Assembly (NCBI GenBank): GCA_030762175.1
Contig: CM060831.1
Location: 31,757,001-31,821,000, forward strand
From: Metallyticus violacea
Lineage: Eukaryota > Arthropoda > Insecta > Mantodea > Metallyticidae
Length of the DNA stretch: 64,000 nt
Direction: 5' to 3'
Part shown: in pieces, positions 24,398-36,585 of the stretch
How the letters are laid out: the number at the start of each line of letters is the position of its first letter
How positions within the stretch are numbered: the first letter of the stretch is position 1
The notes under the pieces: generated by a model
The model's input: only the letters and a program-made list of their open reading frames with translations
Told to the model about the DNA's origin: nothing
Databases searched by the model: none
Program-made: the position numbers and the translations under genes

Positions 24398-24850
24398 GCT
24401 GGAGATTTGCTGGAATACTAAGATTGGAAATGGTGGAATGGGTGCATTTAACATTCCTAAGACAGAACAGATATCATTGCCAAATTTCTGTAGTGAAGAT
24501 GGTGCTAAAGATGTGTGGCAACAGGACTATGATGACATAACTATGAAAGTGATGAATAGGTCGGCGGTATGAACGACTAGAGAAGTATTCAAAGGAAATT
24601 TGTCCACATGCGCTTTATCCGTCATAAGTTTAACTTTCTCTAGACTTCAAGCATGCTGAATTTGAAGATGGTGCACCATAAAATGTAATGTCTCTTACCC
24701 TCTGGTTTGTCTCTTCTCACAATAACATGGAGAAAAGCACTTTCTTCTTGAGTATGACGGTCAAAATGCTCCTGACAAATCATCAGCTTTTGACTATTGG
24801 AGAGCTGCCTTGGGATCCATCTCAGACAAATTCTTTATACCCAGGGTAAT
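24398..24850 (+). pseudogene. Two coding-like blocks of unknown origin
   Basis: Block 1 (24398-24572) follows ...CTATAG and reads with no stop through GNGGMGAFNIPKTEQ and KDVWQQDYDDITMKVMN, then a possible GTATGA donor at 24567. Block 2 (about 24733-24843, in another frame) reads through HFLLEYDGQNAPDKSSAFDYW and SISDKFFIPR before GTAATT. Both have aromatic- and Asp-rich, protein-like composition. They could be two exons, a decayed gene copy or part of an unrecognised mobile element. The splice phases of the most obvious borders do not agree, which favours a broken copy. I cannot name the family. Confidence 0.25.
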
Positions 24851-27502
24851 TATGTATAATATTGTACATACAACCATGGATGGTGTTGAATTCTATGATA
24901 ATGCCAATTTTCATGAGTTATTGCACAGGTGCACACTACTCGAACGTCATGATCGCTGTACTGCATATTGCTATGGAACTATTTTGTATACAGAATTGAT
25001 AATTTTCGTTGTACGTGCATCTCTAGCACTAAATGTTGTTATTTAATGAAATTTCCTTCTATTTCTGGTAGTAATTTTCGGTGGTCAGGTATGAAAAACA
25101 CGTAAAGAATGCCAATATTCAAGCATATTTACGAAGAAACTGATGCTGTTAATTTGACGAACCTTTTCTTTCATTGCATTCTCTTAGTTTTATTGTTCTC
25201 GCTCCTGACTCGTTGTTTTTTGTTTTTCTGAGAACAGAACTAGATTGGGAGCACTGTGCTGTTTGCATTAGGGATCCGTGTCTTGCCCAGACGACCTGGC
25301 CCCTTCCATCGCGAAATTAGACGGAGCAGTTGCCTAACACAATCTCCCTTGAGGATATACCTTGCCAGCTGTCAGAATCGATTGGCCGATTTCTTACTAC
25401 CTTAGGATGCTGTAACTTCAACCTGAGCACTCTATTTTATTGAATCTGACCAGCAAAACTCTCTTCGTTTTTACTGCGGCAGTTAAAGAGTACAGAAACA
25501 CCCGCATAGAACTATTTCTTTTTACAATGCATTGTTTTGTCTGTGTTCCTGTAACTTTGCCTCTCTTATTTGTTGCATTCTTTGTCAGAGGTTGCACTTG
25601 TAAAACAATTACTTTAAAGCATCCTAGATCATTTTCGAAAATGGACGTAAAATCTTTAGATTCTTCATGATTTTCATGTGGTAGGATATGTTCATTTTTG
25701 CTCTTGTGTAAACCCATGACACACTGTTAACTAGATCATAAGCAGCAATGCATTAACAAGCAAAGTGTAAAACAAAAAGTTATCCAAATTCTTTGTCTTT
25801 CTGTTTTTCTCGTGTAATGAATGAGTGATCTATCCATTTAATATCTTTAAAGAAGTCGCTGTAACTTAAATAACACTTGAGAGCCACAGTGCCCCCCTCT
25901 GAACTTTATACACTTACCAACACCCCATCCACTTTACAAAATCCTCTTTGGGTTCACATCTGCTGCCTTGTTCCGTTTTCTCTAATCTTCTCCTTGGTCT
26001 AAAATCCCCTTCCATTCAAAGACGAAAAGGCAAAAGCCGCAGAGGTTCATGTCTGCTCTTTATAAGTGTCAACAGACCGGGATAATGCTACGTTTTGCTC
26101 AATACCCTCACCCCAAAAATTATTTGCACAAGACATAAAGAATGGTCAGACACTATCACTGTGAATGCGATAGATACTTGGCACACAATTTTACTCAATG
26201 TGTCACTACTGAGTCCTATAGATAGAGCTAACGCATGGTAACTCTGCACTCAGTCTACGTCACAAAGTCACAGAGGGCTTCTACATTACCTATGACGACA
26301 TTCACCTTTACATCACTGACGTAACAGCTTGTAAACTAAACTGCGTTCTAATCATATATTCAGGTGTCAATTCCTTTAAAAATAGCTATTTACATAAAAA
26401 ATAACTATTTACATAAAATAGCTATTTACATAAAATAACTATTTACATAAACTAGAGATGGAATAACAACATTTTCACTTGTTGCACACTTTTCTCGCTG
26501 AAGCTTAGAACTAATGTTTTCTTAGAAATGATACCTACTGCATGAGAAAGTGATGCGCAGGCGCAGGATGTTACGTTTATCTCACTGAACAGCTTTCTCT
26601 TTTCCACAATAACGAATTCCAAGTGCAAACTTATCGTGCGGGAGCTATAAATGTATACAGATTTCTTGTGATTAGATGCCAAGTGATATAAACGTCTCTT
26701 GTCACGCTTTAGATATTCTAATAAACTCCGGATGGGTTTCGTGTGTGCCCAGAATAATTCCTGCAACGATTTAGGAGAAATTAGTCATATTTTGATACAA
26801 ATCCTAGTTGTCTTTTTTTCAAATGAACCATAATCCAGAATTTATAATCAACTTCACAGTTGCCCAGGAAACTTTCCATACGTAATTTTGAGAAACTGAC
26901 ATGAGAAAGTTGTGGCTCATTTTCCATGGGCTCTTAGAGGTTGCCTACCAATATTCTTTAATTTTTTAAGTTTTCAAAACTTCGACTTAAACACTCTTGT
27001 TTATGACTCAAAGCGTTTCTTTCATGTTAGCATCATTTGCAAGCAGAAGCGTTTAAGTATTAGAAAACATCATAAGGTGGTGTTCAGTGTGACAGTGCAG
27101 ATTTATAAATGCCAGAACATTTAAGAAAATATACTTGTTGGCAACAAGGATGAGGTCTTTCTTCAAAAATTACGAAAACGCTTCCTAACTATTTATATAT
27201 CTAAAGAAAGGAGGCCCATTGCTAATACTACTCCCCATCTCTTCAAAGGTTAAATGTTTTGTAGAGCAAAACAAGAACAGAACTGAAATTAGCCACGAGT
27301 TTAAAACATTGCCGCTATCCTGTAACTTAAACTTGACGCAATAACGTCATAAATTTCGTATAAATGCCAAAGTCTTCTTTACAGACGTAAAAATTACCAG
27401 CTTACAGGAAATTTTCTTGCACAGTTTACAGATTCCTATACCTTTAACTACTAACAAACAGTGCTTAGCATATTAGATTTGGTTGCCAGATAGTAGCCAT
27501 GC
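24851..27502. other. No gene recognised
   Basis: Contains the palindromic minisatellite (26377). Overlapping open frames on both strands at 25418-25717 and a minus frame of 104 codons at 26452-26766 show no family features. 25880-26060 is unusually C-rich on the plus strand. Confidence 0.45.
26377..26452. repeat. Palindromic 18-20 bp minisatellite, four units
   Basis: Four copies of AATAGCTATTTACATAAA or AATAACTATTTACATAAA in alternation. The G-type unit has the palindromic core AATAGCTATT; alternate units carry A instead, which suggests a two-unit higher-order repeat. Confidence 0.9.
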
Positions 27503-27514
27503 ATAACCGTACGT

Positions 27515-27589
27515 TTTTTTTTTTTTTTTTTTTTTTTTGAGTAGTGTTTAACGCGCGTTTTTACTACTGAGGCACCACAGGCGGTTATA
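27515..27589 (-). mobile_element. SINE family A tail, severely 5'-truncated, with target duplication
   Basis: Only the last 50 bp of the family (reverse of ...GGTGCCTCAGTAGTAAAAAC and the GCGTTAAACACTACTC end) plus a 24-base A-tail (seen as T, 27515-27538) are present. They are flanked by exact 12-bp repeats ATAACCGTACGT at 27503-27514 and 27590-27601. The duplication shows the fragment inserted in this short form. Confidence 0.88.
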
Positions 27590-27601
27590 ATAACCGTACG
27601 T

Positions 27602-30599
27602 ATTCGATATTACGGATATATTGTTGAAGTGACAGCTTATTAAACAAATAGCCAAGATTGAATGAAAATTAATTTTGTGAGCAGGATCATTATCCATCAA
27701 GTAAAATGAGAGAAAGTAAAAAATGCAACAATGAGTTTTTTCTCCATTATTTGCTTCTGGAAATTGGATAATAAATTGGAATTTTTGTGCTTTGGGGATG
27801 TCATCCTCAGTCTCTCATTGGAATTTATTGCTCTTCCAAAACATTTCTTAGCTTATGAAAAGTTCCTCTGCGACAGTTTCTGAATGGTTTAACGCGTAAA
27901 TATAAAATATAAATTATCAGGCATCCAATTATCTAATGACTGACGTAGTGGCAGAGACTGCATCGATAAGCCATCGTTCACGGCTAGGCCCGGCAACACT
28001 AGAGTCGTTGGTAGAAACAGTAAAAACAACAATTTAATAAAGTACAACACACCTAAAAGGTTACGCACCAACCCATATTACGAAAATAGATACTGAAACT
28101 ACCTGCTATCATTTTCCCACACGTTTCGGGTATTTGCTTATGAATTACATATTACCCTTCTTAATTCTATTTGATAAATTAAACTTATCTCTTGACGGAT
28201 ACTAATTTACCAATCGCAATATGACTCGGAACCCCTCATCAGGGAAACACTCTTGAAATACTTTCCTATTTACATAAACCGCTCGCTGTGGATAAATGAA
28301 TCATAAATAAACTTGTTGTGGTATAGAATAGTAAGGCTAGTATACTCCATTTAGTATTCTTAACCGACTTTACTCTAAAATTAAACATACTTTTTAACGA
28401 TATTGACCGAGTGGCGTGAGCCTCAAGGCCAACGTAGCAGTTCAGTAAATTACGCACGCTGCGACTCGTATGGCCCGCTCGTTTTGAGCGATGGCTTATC
28501 GAACTATGCAGTCATCCTTCGTCACGTCGTTTGATGACTCGATACTTAAGCACACAACCTTACCCCATCTTAACCTCAATTCACCAGCTCACCTAAGTCA
28601 ATAGTCTGGTTAGAACTGATTACAATAAGTTTGTAAATGTGTAAACATTTCGTGGAGTAGGCTCCAGATGTTGAAGAAACAGTAAAATATATGAATTCCA
28701 AAATTTCTTAGTGTGGTTCTTTTGTAGAGGGAGAACAAAATACATTATGTTTTCTAGCTATATGGATACGCCCAAAGGCATCCTCTTTCATCACTTTCAA
28801 CCCCACAAAAATAGAGACCCTCTGATCGCTTATACTAACCACGAACAGAATCCGTGTCAGAGTTATTTGCTGAAGAGTAACACAAATATTCTATCTCATT
28901 CGTTCTACTAGCAGTTAAACATAGATATCTGGGAAGTATTATGATTTCATAACGTCTGTACTGTTTAAGCAGTGAAGGTGGGTTTAGCACTTCCCGAAAT
29001 ACGGGGCCAGATGCAGCGCTGTCACAACAAACATTTGCCCTCAAGAGATTTGGAAAAGTGCCATGCGTTTCCCGTCTTATCCTGTGATTGAAACGGCACA
29101 AGTAGAAAAGCTCGTAGAAGAGTTTAGGTTTATGAAATGAGACGTGCTAGATAATGAGGAAAGGAGGAAAACCTATTTCCTGTTGAATATTGGAGTAGGG
29201 GGGAACAAAATGTTAAAGACTCAACGCTGTTTTCCGACCGATCTTGCTGATTTACTACCAGATTCTTTAGCTGTACTTATTCTTTTGAACTGCTACTAAC
29301 AGCTCAAGCAACGTTTTGTTATTATATAAAACTGAAATGGGAAGATGTATACAAATACAAAGGATGATAATAAGACTGGCTACACACCGAATCGGCCTCT
29401 TCCAGTCACATAAGCACATACAAGTTCTATTGAATACTTTGTGGCTATACCAGAGGAATGAAAAACTGCAACAGTTAAACCAAAATACAGAGCGAAAGGG
29501 AACTCAGTGTCATAAATAAAGCTGATAACAGAGGTTAATAAAGGGAACCATTTTTCTCTGTTTCTTAAGAGTTTTCGAGAGAATAAACGAGGATACAAGG
29601 GGAAAAAAAAAAAAAAAAAACAATCAAAGTCCACTTTTTACTATATTTACAGGAATATAATTTGAGTTTAAAGACGCTACGACATTAGCACATTAGATAT
29701 GCAGATTTTCCTATATACCTCTAGAAGGCGTATTTGTCCCAAGTTAATGTGAAGTATATATTTTAGGTTTTTAAAGATCAAGATATACGCGAGCTACTTG
29801 TGATGAATTTGTATAAAACACTTGTGCTATAAGAAAAACCCATCCCGCTGGGTTCCCGAAGCAATTATATTAATTATTATAACAACGATAAAAGCTTTGG
29901 TACTTTAGTACTTCTATTTCTTCTTACCTTCTTTTTCTCGCAAGGAAACTGATAACATCAACCGTAATTTGCCTTTTCTTCCATGTTAAGAGAAATACTG
30001 GATTTTAGATCAAGCTTTATTTTAAACTCACTTTTTACATTTTAATTTATTTGTAAAATTATCCTTTTTAAATTCTCATTTTCTGAATTTTTTCCATTTA
30101 TAGATAGCATGGAATCGCCCCCAAAAACTAATTTATGGAATTTCTTTCCACCCCGAATAGAAAGGAATAAGAACTGCAAGGAATATGAACAGCTGTTAAT
30201 ACTCGTACACTGAAGATGAAATATAGAGAGCATAGCTTAGAAACACACAGAGCCTTTATTAATTACGAAATAGTATTTGAAAAAGTACAGTTAAATTTAT
30301 TGTGAGACATTTTAAAAGAAAAATGTTTTCCATATTTAATACAAGTACTAAAACGTCTTTATTTATGGCACGTCAATATTTATTAACACATATAAAATCG
30401 GCAAAAAGTTATGACAATGATTCAAGTAGTTAAGCAACTATTTAATAACTACAAGGCCAGTTAAATGAAAACAATCGAGAGGAAGAACAACTGCAGCGAA
30501 ATCCAGATCTTCTCTTGAGTAGAAGAGCAAAGGGTCGCTCGTAACAATTGGCAGCAGCTCCCAGCAGTGAACGCTCGAAGTGTGCAAGGTGGAAGCGTC
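27602..30599. other. No gene recognised
   Basis: Short frames only. A minus frame at 28835-29101 (88 codons) is unassigned. An A-run at 29600-29618 could be a retroposon tail, but no body was recognised. Confidence 0.45.
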
Positions 30600-30945
30600 C
30601 AAGCAAGAACGAGAAATCCTTCGGTTTTTGACAGAAGGGCATCCTACAGCCTAAATTCACCGCCAGATGGTATGGGAAGAACAAATTGAGTGGAAATATT
30701 CCGCACGATTCCGTTATGGACGAATTCTTTGGAAGATGATCCAAGGCCTGGCCAGGCGCACGTTGAAATGGTGAATGAGCAGGATCAAGTCAACAGGCGC
30801 TCCTCGAGCAATTCCTTCTGGCGAATATCAGTATGGCAGTGTCCATACTCCAACACTTACAGTATCATAAAGTGTATGCACAATGGACAAAAATATCTGG
30901 ACGATACCATCAGGAGGGCGATGTCATCATTACGTTCCAGTATGT
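30600..30945 (+). pseudogene. Mariner-like transposase N-terminal fragment
   Basis: The plus strand reads REILRFLTEGHPTA, a stop, then IHRQMVW (30607-30680), SARFRYGR (about 30700), and in the next frame SLEDDPRPGQAHVEMVNEQD (30732-30792). These are the helix-turn-helix half of a mariner transposase: the RFL..EG, IHR.M and ARF..GR.SLEDDPRPG blocks in the right order. Weak similarity continues to about 30945. The catalytic domain is absent, replaced by unrelated sequence and a possible Tc1-type scrap. Confidence 0.7.
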
Positions 30946-31019
30946 GATGGAAGCAAAGGACGTCGCCTCCGCAAGTTTCTGCAAAGTCAAAGACCATTGG
31001 ATTATAGTTCCCAGGACCA

Positions 31020-31215
31020 AGGAATAGAAGACCTTAAAATGAGACGGAAGAAAACCACACCGGAGGAACAAGAGCAATTTTACATTCAAACAGAGTTATA
31101 GCTGCGACCTTGATCCTGAAAGAACTAGATCTTAATTGCAGCGTTGTTACAGTAAGAAGACGTCTACATAACAGTGGGTTCATCACAGTAGGCGATTGTG
31201 AAAGAAAACTTCAAC
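31020..31215 (+). pseudogene. Possible Tc1-like transposase N-terminal scrap
   Basis: One frame gives RRKKTTPEEQEQF (31042-31080) and another gives ELDLNCSVVTVRRRLHNSGF (about 31121-31180). The VRRRLH..G pattern after a basic TTPE segment resembles the bipartite paired-like DNA-binding domain of Tc1-type transposases. There is no catalytic part. Similarity is short, so chance is possible; the position right after a mariner fragment may mark a nested or recombined junction. Confidence 0.35.
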
Positions 31216-31478
31216 GATGATTATCATAACACTCGCATTTGATTTGTCCATCTAGTTAAATGTTTCAATGAAATTCAATTTAAGGTTATGTATGTACATT
31301 TATAATAAAATTGACATTTTAGAGCCTTTATAGATTGTAACAATGCCATTCATGAATAATAAAAGAAGATTGTGGTGAAATACGATATAAACTGCAGTTT
31401 TACTATTTTAGTCCAGTATTCATCCCAAACTTGAAGCCTAACAGAAGTGGAAAAGAATAATATTAGCATCTCCAAAGT

Positions 31479-31840
31479 AAAATGAAAAGGAAAGTACTAG
31501 GGATATCCCTCATGGATCAAACATCATTTGTGGAATTAAGAAAGATGTCGGAAATGAACGACGTGACTCAACATGCAAACAGCCTGAAGTGGAAATGCGG
31601 CGGACATGTAGCAAGGCTACCAAGCAGCGGACATATAACTACAATGTATCGGTAGGAGAGGAAGAGGAAGACCGAGAACGAAGTGGGCAGACTCCTGCAG
31701 GAAAGAAGTCGGGCCACACTGAACCAGCGAGGGCTTTACCTGGAAGAGTCTAGAAACAGAGCTGTAGAGAGAACAACTGAAGCCAATAGTGAAAGTGATG
31801 ATACCAAACTTATGATACAAAAACTTTAATAGACTCAGCA
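31479..31840 (+). pseudogene. LINE ORF2 C-terminal tail, decayed
   Basis: The frame from 31482 reads KRKVLGISLMDQTSFVELRK, then LKWKCGGHVARLPS (31587-31628). After a frame change GRGRGRPRTKWADSCRKE (about 31652-31710) follows. This WxGHVAR...GRPRTxW signature is the C-terminal tail of many insect endonuclease/reverse-transcriptase LINEs. Similarity fades near 31800. Its 3' end would be just after; no clear A-tail or target duplication could be fixed. Confidence 0.75.
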
Positions 31841-33189
31841 CTTGAACCTTCTAGTTAAACTGTGTTAAACTTGTAAAACAAGAAACATTATAGACTTAAC
31901 AAGCTCATAGGGACAATAGCTCATATGGACTAGCTCACTATATGAGAAATCAATGAGCCACCTCTTGTGGAGTCTCTAGCACTGGGCGGGACTTTAGTGG
32001 CTTAATTAATTAATTCTTATCAATGTTATAAAATAAGTGTATGAATAACAATTTAAAATAAAATGATAAATTGACAATACAGCTTGTATTTGCATGTTTC
32101 CAAAAACAGGTAATCTCAGAAGAAAAGCTCCCACGTATCCTGATATAATGTCGCATCGGCAATACTTATGAACGCCAGTGTACTATTCGAGTAAGTTCAG
32201 CACCAATCAAACGTGCTGTAATTGGATTAGATTGATCCGGAATGAAGCCGGACTTCTAACGAATACAATAAGAGCATGACGTTCGAGCACATCTGATCAC
32301 GATCCTCTGTGATAGGTTCCCTCAAGTCTAATACATTTTCACATTTTCAGTAGTTAATTTTATGTTAACTACAGTCTTGCGATGTTTAAAAGTAATATAT
32401 TCTTAACATTCGTTCAAAATATTAATAATTGTATAAAATCTCTACATTTATGAATGTGAATCTGGAATAGACGACGGTCGATTACTACAATTCCACTAAC
32501 TCACTAATACCAACTGAGAAAAACAAATGGAGACTTAACAATGCTGATTGCAAGTATAGTGATTTTCTTTCATTATTATAGGAGTACGACAATAAAGTCG
32601 ATAGGCTTAATGCTTAGTTATTTTGCTTTCCCCCCTACTTTGTAGCATGATTTTTGTAGTTGCTATTAATCGATTCTTGTTCACGAATTTGAGGGGAAAA
32701 CTGAGTTGGCGATACTGAAATAAATTTATAATAAAACACTGGTGTGACTGCTGAGGCTGGTTGAAATTGATAATTTCGTTACATTTCTTGCTGGAAAATA
32801 CGTAACTTAAGTGAAATAGTCACTAATGATTTGCAAAGTAAATATTGTTTGAGACTTGTAAAAATTAAAGCAAACATTAGAGTACAAGGTCATCCTGCTA
32901 TTTTTATTTCTTTTAAAAGTATCATGCGTTCCATTTATAGCCGAGCCATAGATGGCGTACATGCATAGTTCGCTTGCACTGCAGTGACCTCGGTATTATT
33001 CCCATAGCGCACTAGGGATGAATGATGACCCGCTCAAGGCTACGTTTATCAGCTATGTTATACTGTGTCAGTTGCTGCTTTCTGTTCGAGCTGTAGACTA
33101 GAGTTTGTTCATTGTGCATCTCAGAAGTGAAACTTTATAAAAAAATCTGTGTTGTGTATAAATTATATTAGATTATTCTTAATATTCTT
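31841..33189. other. No gene seen
   Basis: A+T-rich. The last 250 bp (32940-33190) are slightly G+C-richer and may be the 5' part of the deleted transposon at 33190. Confidence 0.45.
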
Positions 33190-33478
33190 CTGAAATGCCT
33201 ATCGAAAAATAACGGACAAAGAATTTATGTACGATACATACGTAAAATCCGAATCGTGTAGACGCTGTGTAGACAATTTCAAGAGAAATTTTCTGGTACT
33301 CCAGTTATAAGTAGAGAAACTGTTAAGTTGTCTGGTTAATAAGTTTAAGACCACGGGATAGCTAAACCTAAGAAGTGAAAACGAAATGTTCTAACGAGAG
33401 AATGCGTGTGAATGGAAATTTCATTCGAAGGTACCAGGAATGTCTGAATACAGATGGACACCACTCTTTCAACATCAC
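33190..33478 (+). pseudogene. Second head-to-tail deleted DUF4817-type transposase
   Basis: Frames from 33198 give the DNA-binding head, YDTYVKSESCRRCVDNF, followed by a decayed region corresponding to SRETVKL and LVNKFKTTG. At about 33400 the sequence passes directly to the C-terminal tail VNGNFIRRYQECLNTDGHH (33408-33465). The catalytic core is missing. The copy belongs to a different subgroup from the 36586 copy, judging by the head sequence. Its right end has been replaced by an (AT)n microsatellite and a SINE, so the terminal repeat is not visible. Confidence 0.72.
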
Positions 33479-33486
33479 TTGGTAGT

Positions 33487-33487
<1 letters not shown>

Positions 33488-33541
<54 letters not shown>
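33488..33541. repeat. (AT)n microsatellite
   Basis: About 27 uninterrupted AT units between a transposase remnant and a SINE. It can form a cruciform. Confidence 0.98.
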
Positions 33542-33544
<3 letters not shown>

Positions 33545-33548
33545 CATA

Positions 33549-33829
33549 CCGCCACGGGTGGCCGAGGTCGTTAAGACGCGGATTCATGAGCGGGAGGTCT
33601 GAAGTTCGAATCCCGCCAGGAACGTCCTCCCTGACAGGGTTTTTCCCAGGTTTTCCTCAGTCCCCATAAATGGCAAATGCAGGGGAAGTACCCTAAACTT
33701 AGGCCTGGAACGTTTCCTTCCTTAAAACTCCTTTCCCGATATATCATTTCATTTCATGTATCACCACCAGTGTCCACCGCCTGTGGTGCCTCAGTAGTAA
33801 AAACGGGCGCTAAACACCATTAAAAAAAA
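33549..33829 (+). mobile_element. SINE family A, full-length copy
   Basis: CCGCCACGGGTGGCCGAGGT starts a tRNA-like head of Leu/Ser type (box A GTGGCCGAGGTCGTTAAG, box B GTTCGAATCCC at about 33604). The body contains TTTTTCCCAGGTTTTCCTCA, ATAAATGGCAAATGC and CTTAGGCCTGGAACG, with 3' end GGGCGCTAAACACCATT and an A-run. It sits directly after an (AT)n tract. Family A is the commonest SINE here, with five near or partial bodies and two tail fragments. Confidence 0.9.
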
Positions 33830-36256
33830 CTATCAATCATGATTCAGTAACCCGGGAGTTTTAGAACGGAAAATCCGCCCAGTGTAATAGAGGGTGCATA
33901 CGCACGATCCACGGCCCGGCAGTATAAGGAAAGCTTATACATTTGTTAGTGTAATCGTATGACACCTAAATAAAATATTAAAAAATTAAATTTAGTAAAG
34001 TAGCAAAAGATTTCATGTAAAATGTCAACTAAACATAAAAAATAATTGTCAATCATTTCTTGATTCATTCAATTATAATATTTACCAACTTTTTAAAAAG
34101 AGTGCAAAGAAAAATTTACATTTCTACCTTTCTATGGTGGCTTTATGTCAGTGAACTGTAACAGTAGGTCTTCTATATCGCAACATGCAATATTGTATTT
34201 TCTCAAAAAGTGAAATTATCTCAGTAAATACTAAAACAATAAAAAGTTAACACTGAAGCTAAGACAAAACTAAAAAATTAAAAAATGTGTGACTGTTTAA
34301 GAGTTTTGTTTATTTTTGCTTCTCCATTTCTTGTTATTTCCATTTATTCTCCATTTATTAAATGGAATAGATAATTAAGAATTAAAAAAAACACTATAAG
34401 GCGAGAATATAAAAACAACTATAAATAAACAAAAGAGCTATCACTTAGAAAGTAGGGTGAAATCGACCGCCGAGCTGCAATTTGCGCATCAGCTAACAGC
34501 TTCATCCTATTTAACACCGGAAAATGATGAGTAAGACACTTGCAACTAAACAAAGAGGAAACTTTCACACAAGCACTCTTTGAGTACATAGCGTTTTAAA
34601 GGAGGGTAAAACAGCTAAGTACCTCGTGAGCAGTCTACTACGTGATGCTTATGTTGCCAGAATTGTAACTTGAGCCTCCAGCTTTCAGGGGATTTGATTT
34701 GTAAGCGCCTGGGGTAGAACAAAATACTACTTAACACCAACAGCACTATTGAGGGGGGTTTCCCCTCTCTTAATTTGTCTGGGTAATTCATCATTTCATA
34801 TGTCAAAATGAAACGTTAATGTGAAGTAATGAATATCTCTCACAAACTTTAGAGCTTGGTTAAGTTTCTAATAGAACTGTAGGCCTACATAGACTAGAAA
34901 GTGTCAAATTAAAAAAAGAATTAAGTAAATCCCATAAATATTCAGCAAATTTCAGAAAAATATTTTGTTTTGCGACATTTTAATTGGATAATATTTTATT
35001 GTAACAGAAAGAGAGTCCGTTATTTGCACAGTGCATACATTTTATCTTCCCAAGCTTGTTTATGAGATCTGTGTCGGCTGTAACTAGTTGCATGCAAGAA
35101 CGCGCATAGCTGCATAGTATTGCGTTAACAAGTTTCAGAGCAGTAAGACTTGTTATTTTATGAGGCAATTAAAAAGAAAGAGTTTATAAATCCAATCCGC
35201 CAACATTGAATAAACTGTAAAGCAGCATATGACAAGAAATAATCAACAATTGCGAAGCTTAACGAGACATCCAGATAAAATTTGGAAAATTCTGATTTTA
35301 TATTTTGCATTTTTGTTCAGATTTTAGTAATATCTGTATTATATTTCGGCTTGATTGGTCAATTTTTTACAATTGTTTAACATTTCCATTATCTTATTTA
35401 TTTTTTTATTTTTTGCGCATCTTACTTATTGCTATCTCCTTCCATAAAACTTGAAATTTTTTCTGCAAAACTTTGCAAATGTGTTCTAAATACGCCATTA
35501 CATAAAAGTTAGCATGGATTTTTAATTATTACTGTTGGTAATTTTAAAAAATAAAACAAACATTTCAATGCAAAGCGGAAAAATTAGTAACTGACTGTAC
35601 CAAAATTTTGTTTCAAAATTTATTTTTGGCTTCACAGCAAAATGCGCGCTAATTTGTATAAAGCTCTACAGATTATCTCAAAAAAGTGTCATGTATGTAC
35701 ATAAAAATTCTGGCAGAAAATGTGTTTTAAGTTTAAGCAAGTATAGTTTAAGCCGAGAAAATGAATTTAAGTTTTGGATGTCTAACAGTTAAAGGCCAAG
35801 GGACAGGGATTTAAAGAGTGCAGGCATTTAAAAATATATGTCAAAACAAATATTTCAAAAGGGCATAGATATCTGAAACTTATCAGGGAGGTTTTTGGGG
35901 TTTCAAAAAAATTTTAAAGCAAAAGCTAAAAATGTTTTTATCAAAAATGCAATTTTGTAAATCCGGTGTTCCTTTACTACAACGTGTGAACCAAAATGTA
36001 TTTAGACATTACAATGCAGCATTTAGCTTCACTCCACTTCCGTAAATATGGAAAGATTAAATGTATTCACTATACTTACGCTAAAGATTCTCAATTGTTT
36101 GAAATTAATTATTTAAAGTTAATACAAACATTTTTTTAAGTTTCTAATAGTATTAAAATCCTTTAAACATGATCCAAATGCAAGATTAAGACGTTCCCAA
36201 AAACGTGTAACCACTTTGGTATTTTTCTGCAACGATATTTTAATCTATCACAAAAT
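33830..36256. other. No gene seen
   Basis: Very A+T-rich, with many short poly-A/T stretches. No coding, SINE or transposase motif found. Confidence 0.55.
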
Positions 36257-36293
36257 GCCAAAACAGTAGATATCTATTTAATATATTTCAAAG

Positions 36294-36433
36294 TTGGACC
36301 GAAAAACAACAGTAATGTGTAGTATGATGTTCTGTAAACAGATGTGACTAACATACGTTATGATTGGACCGAAAAACAACAGTAATGTGTAGTATGATGT
36401 TCTGTAAACAGATGTGACTAACATACGTTATGA
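36294..36433 (+). repeat. Exact 70-bp tandem duplication
   Basis: Bases 36294-36363 and 36364-36433 appear identical (TTGGACCGAAAAACAACAGT ... ACATACGTTATGA). The unit is the 5' subterminal part of the DUF4817-type element here. Zero visible divergence implies a recent event (or an assembly artefact) inside an old element. Confidence 0.92.
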
Positions 36434-36585
36434 TAGCTTTGCTACGTGACAAATAAATCAACAATAAACAAATGAAGTCAAGATTACCGCAAATCAACAA
36501 TGAACAAACGAAGTCAAGATTATTATATGATGTTCTGTAAACAGATGTGATTCACATTACATTATGCTAGCGTTGTTACAACAAA

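Noticed and set aside
33580..33625. tRNA-Leu/Ser-like sequence
   Set aside because: It is the head of a SINE: it continues into the family body and lacks a foldable acceptor stem at the right place.
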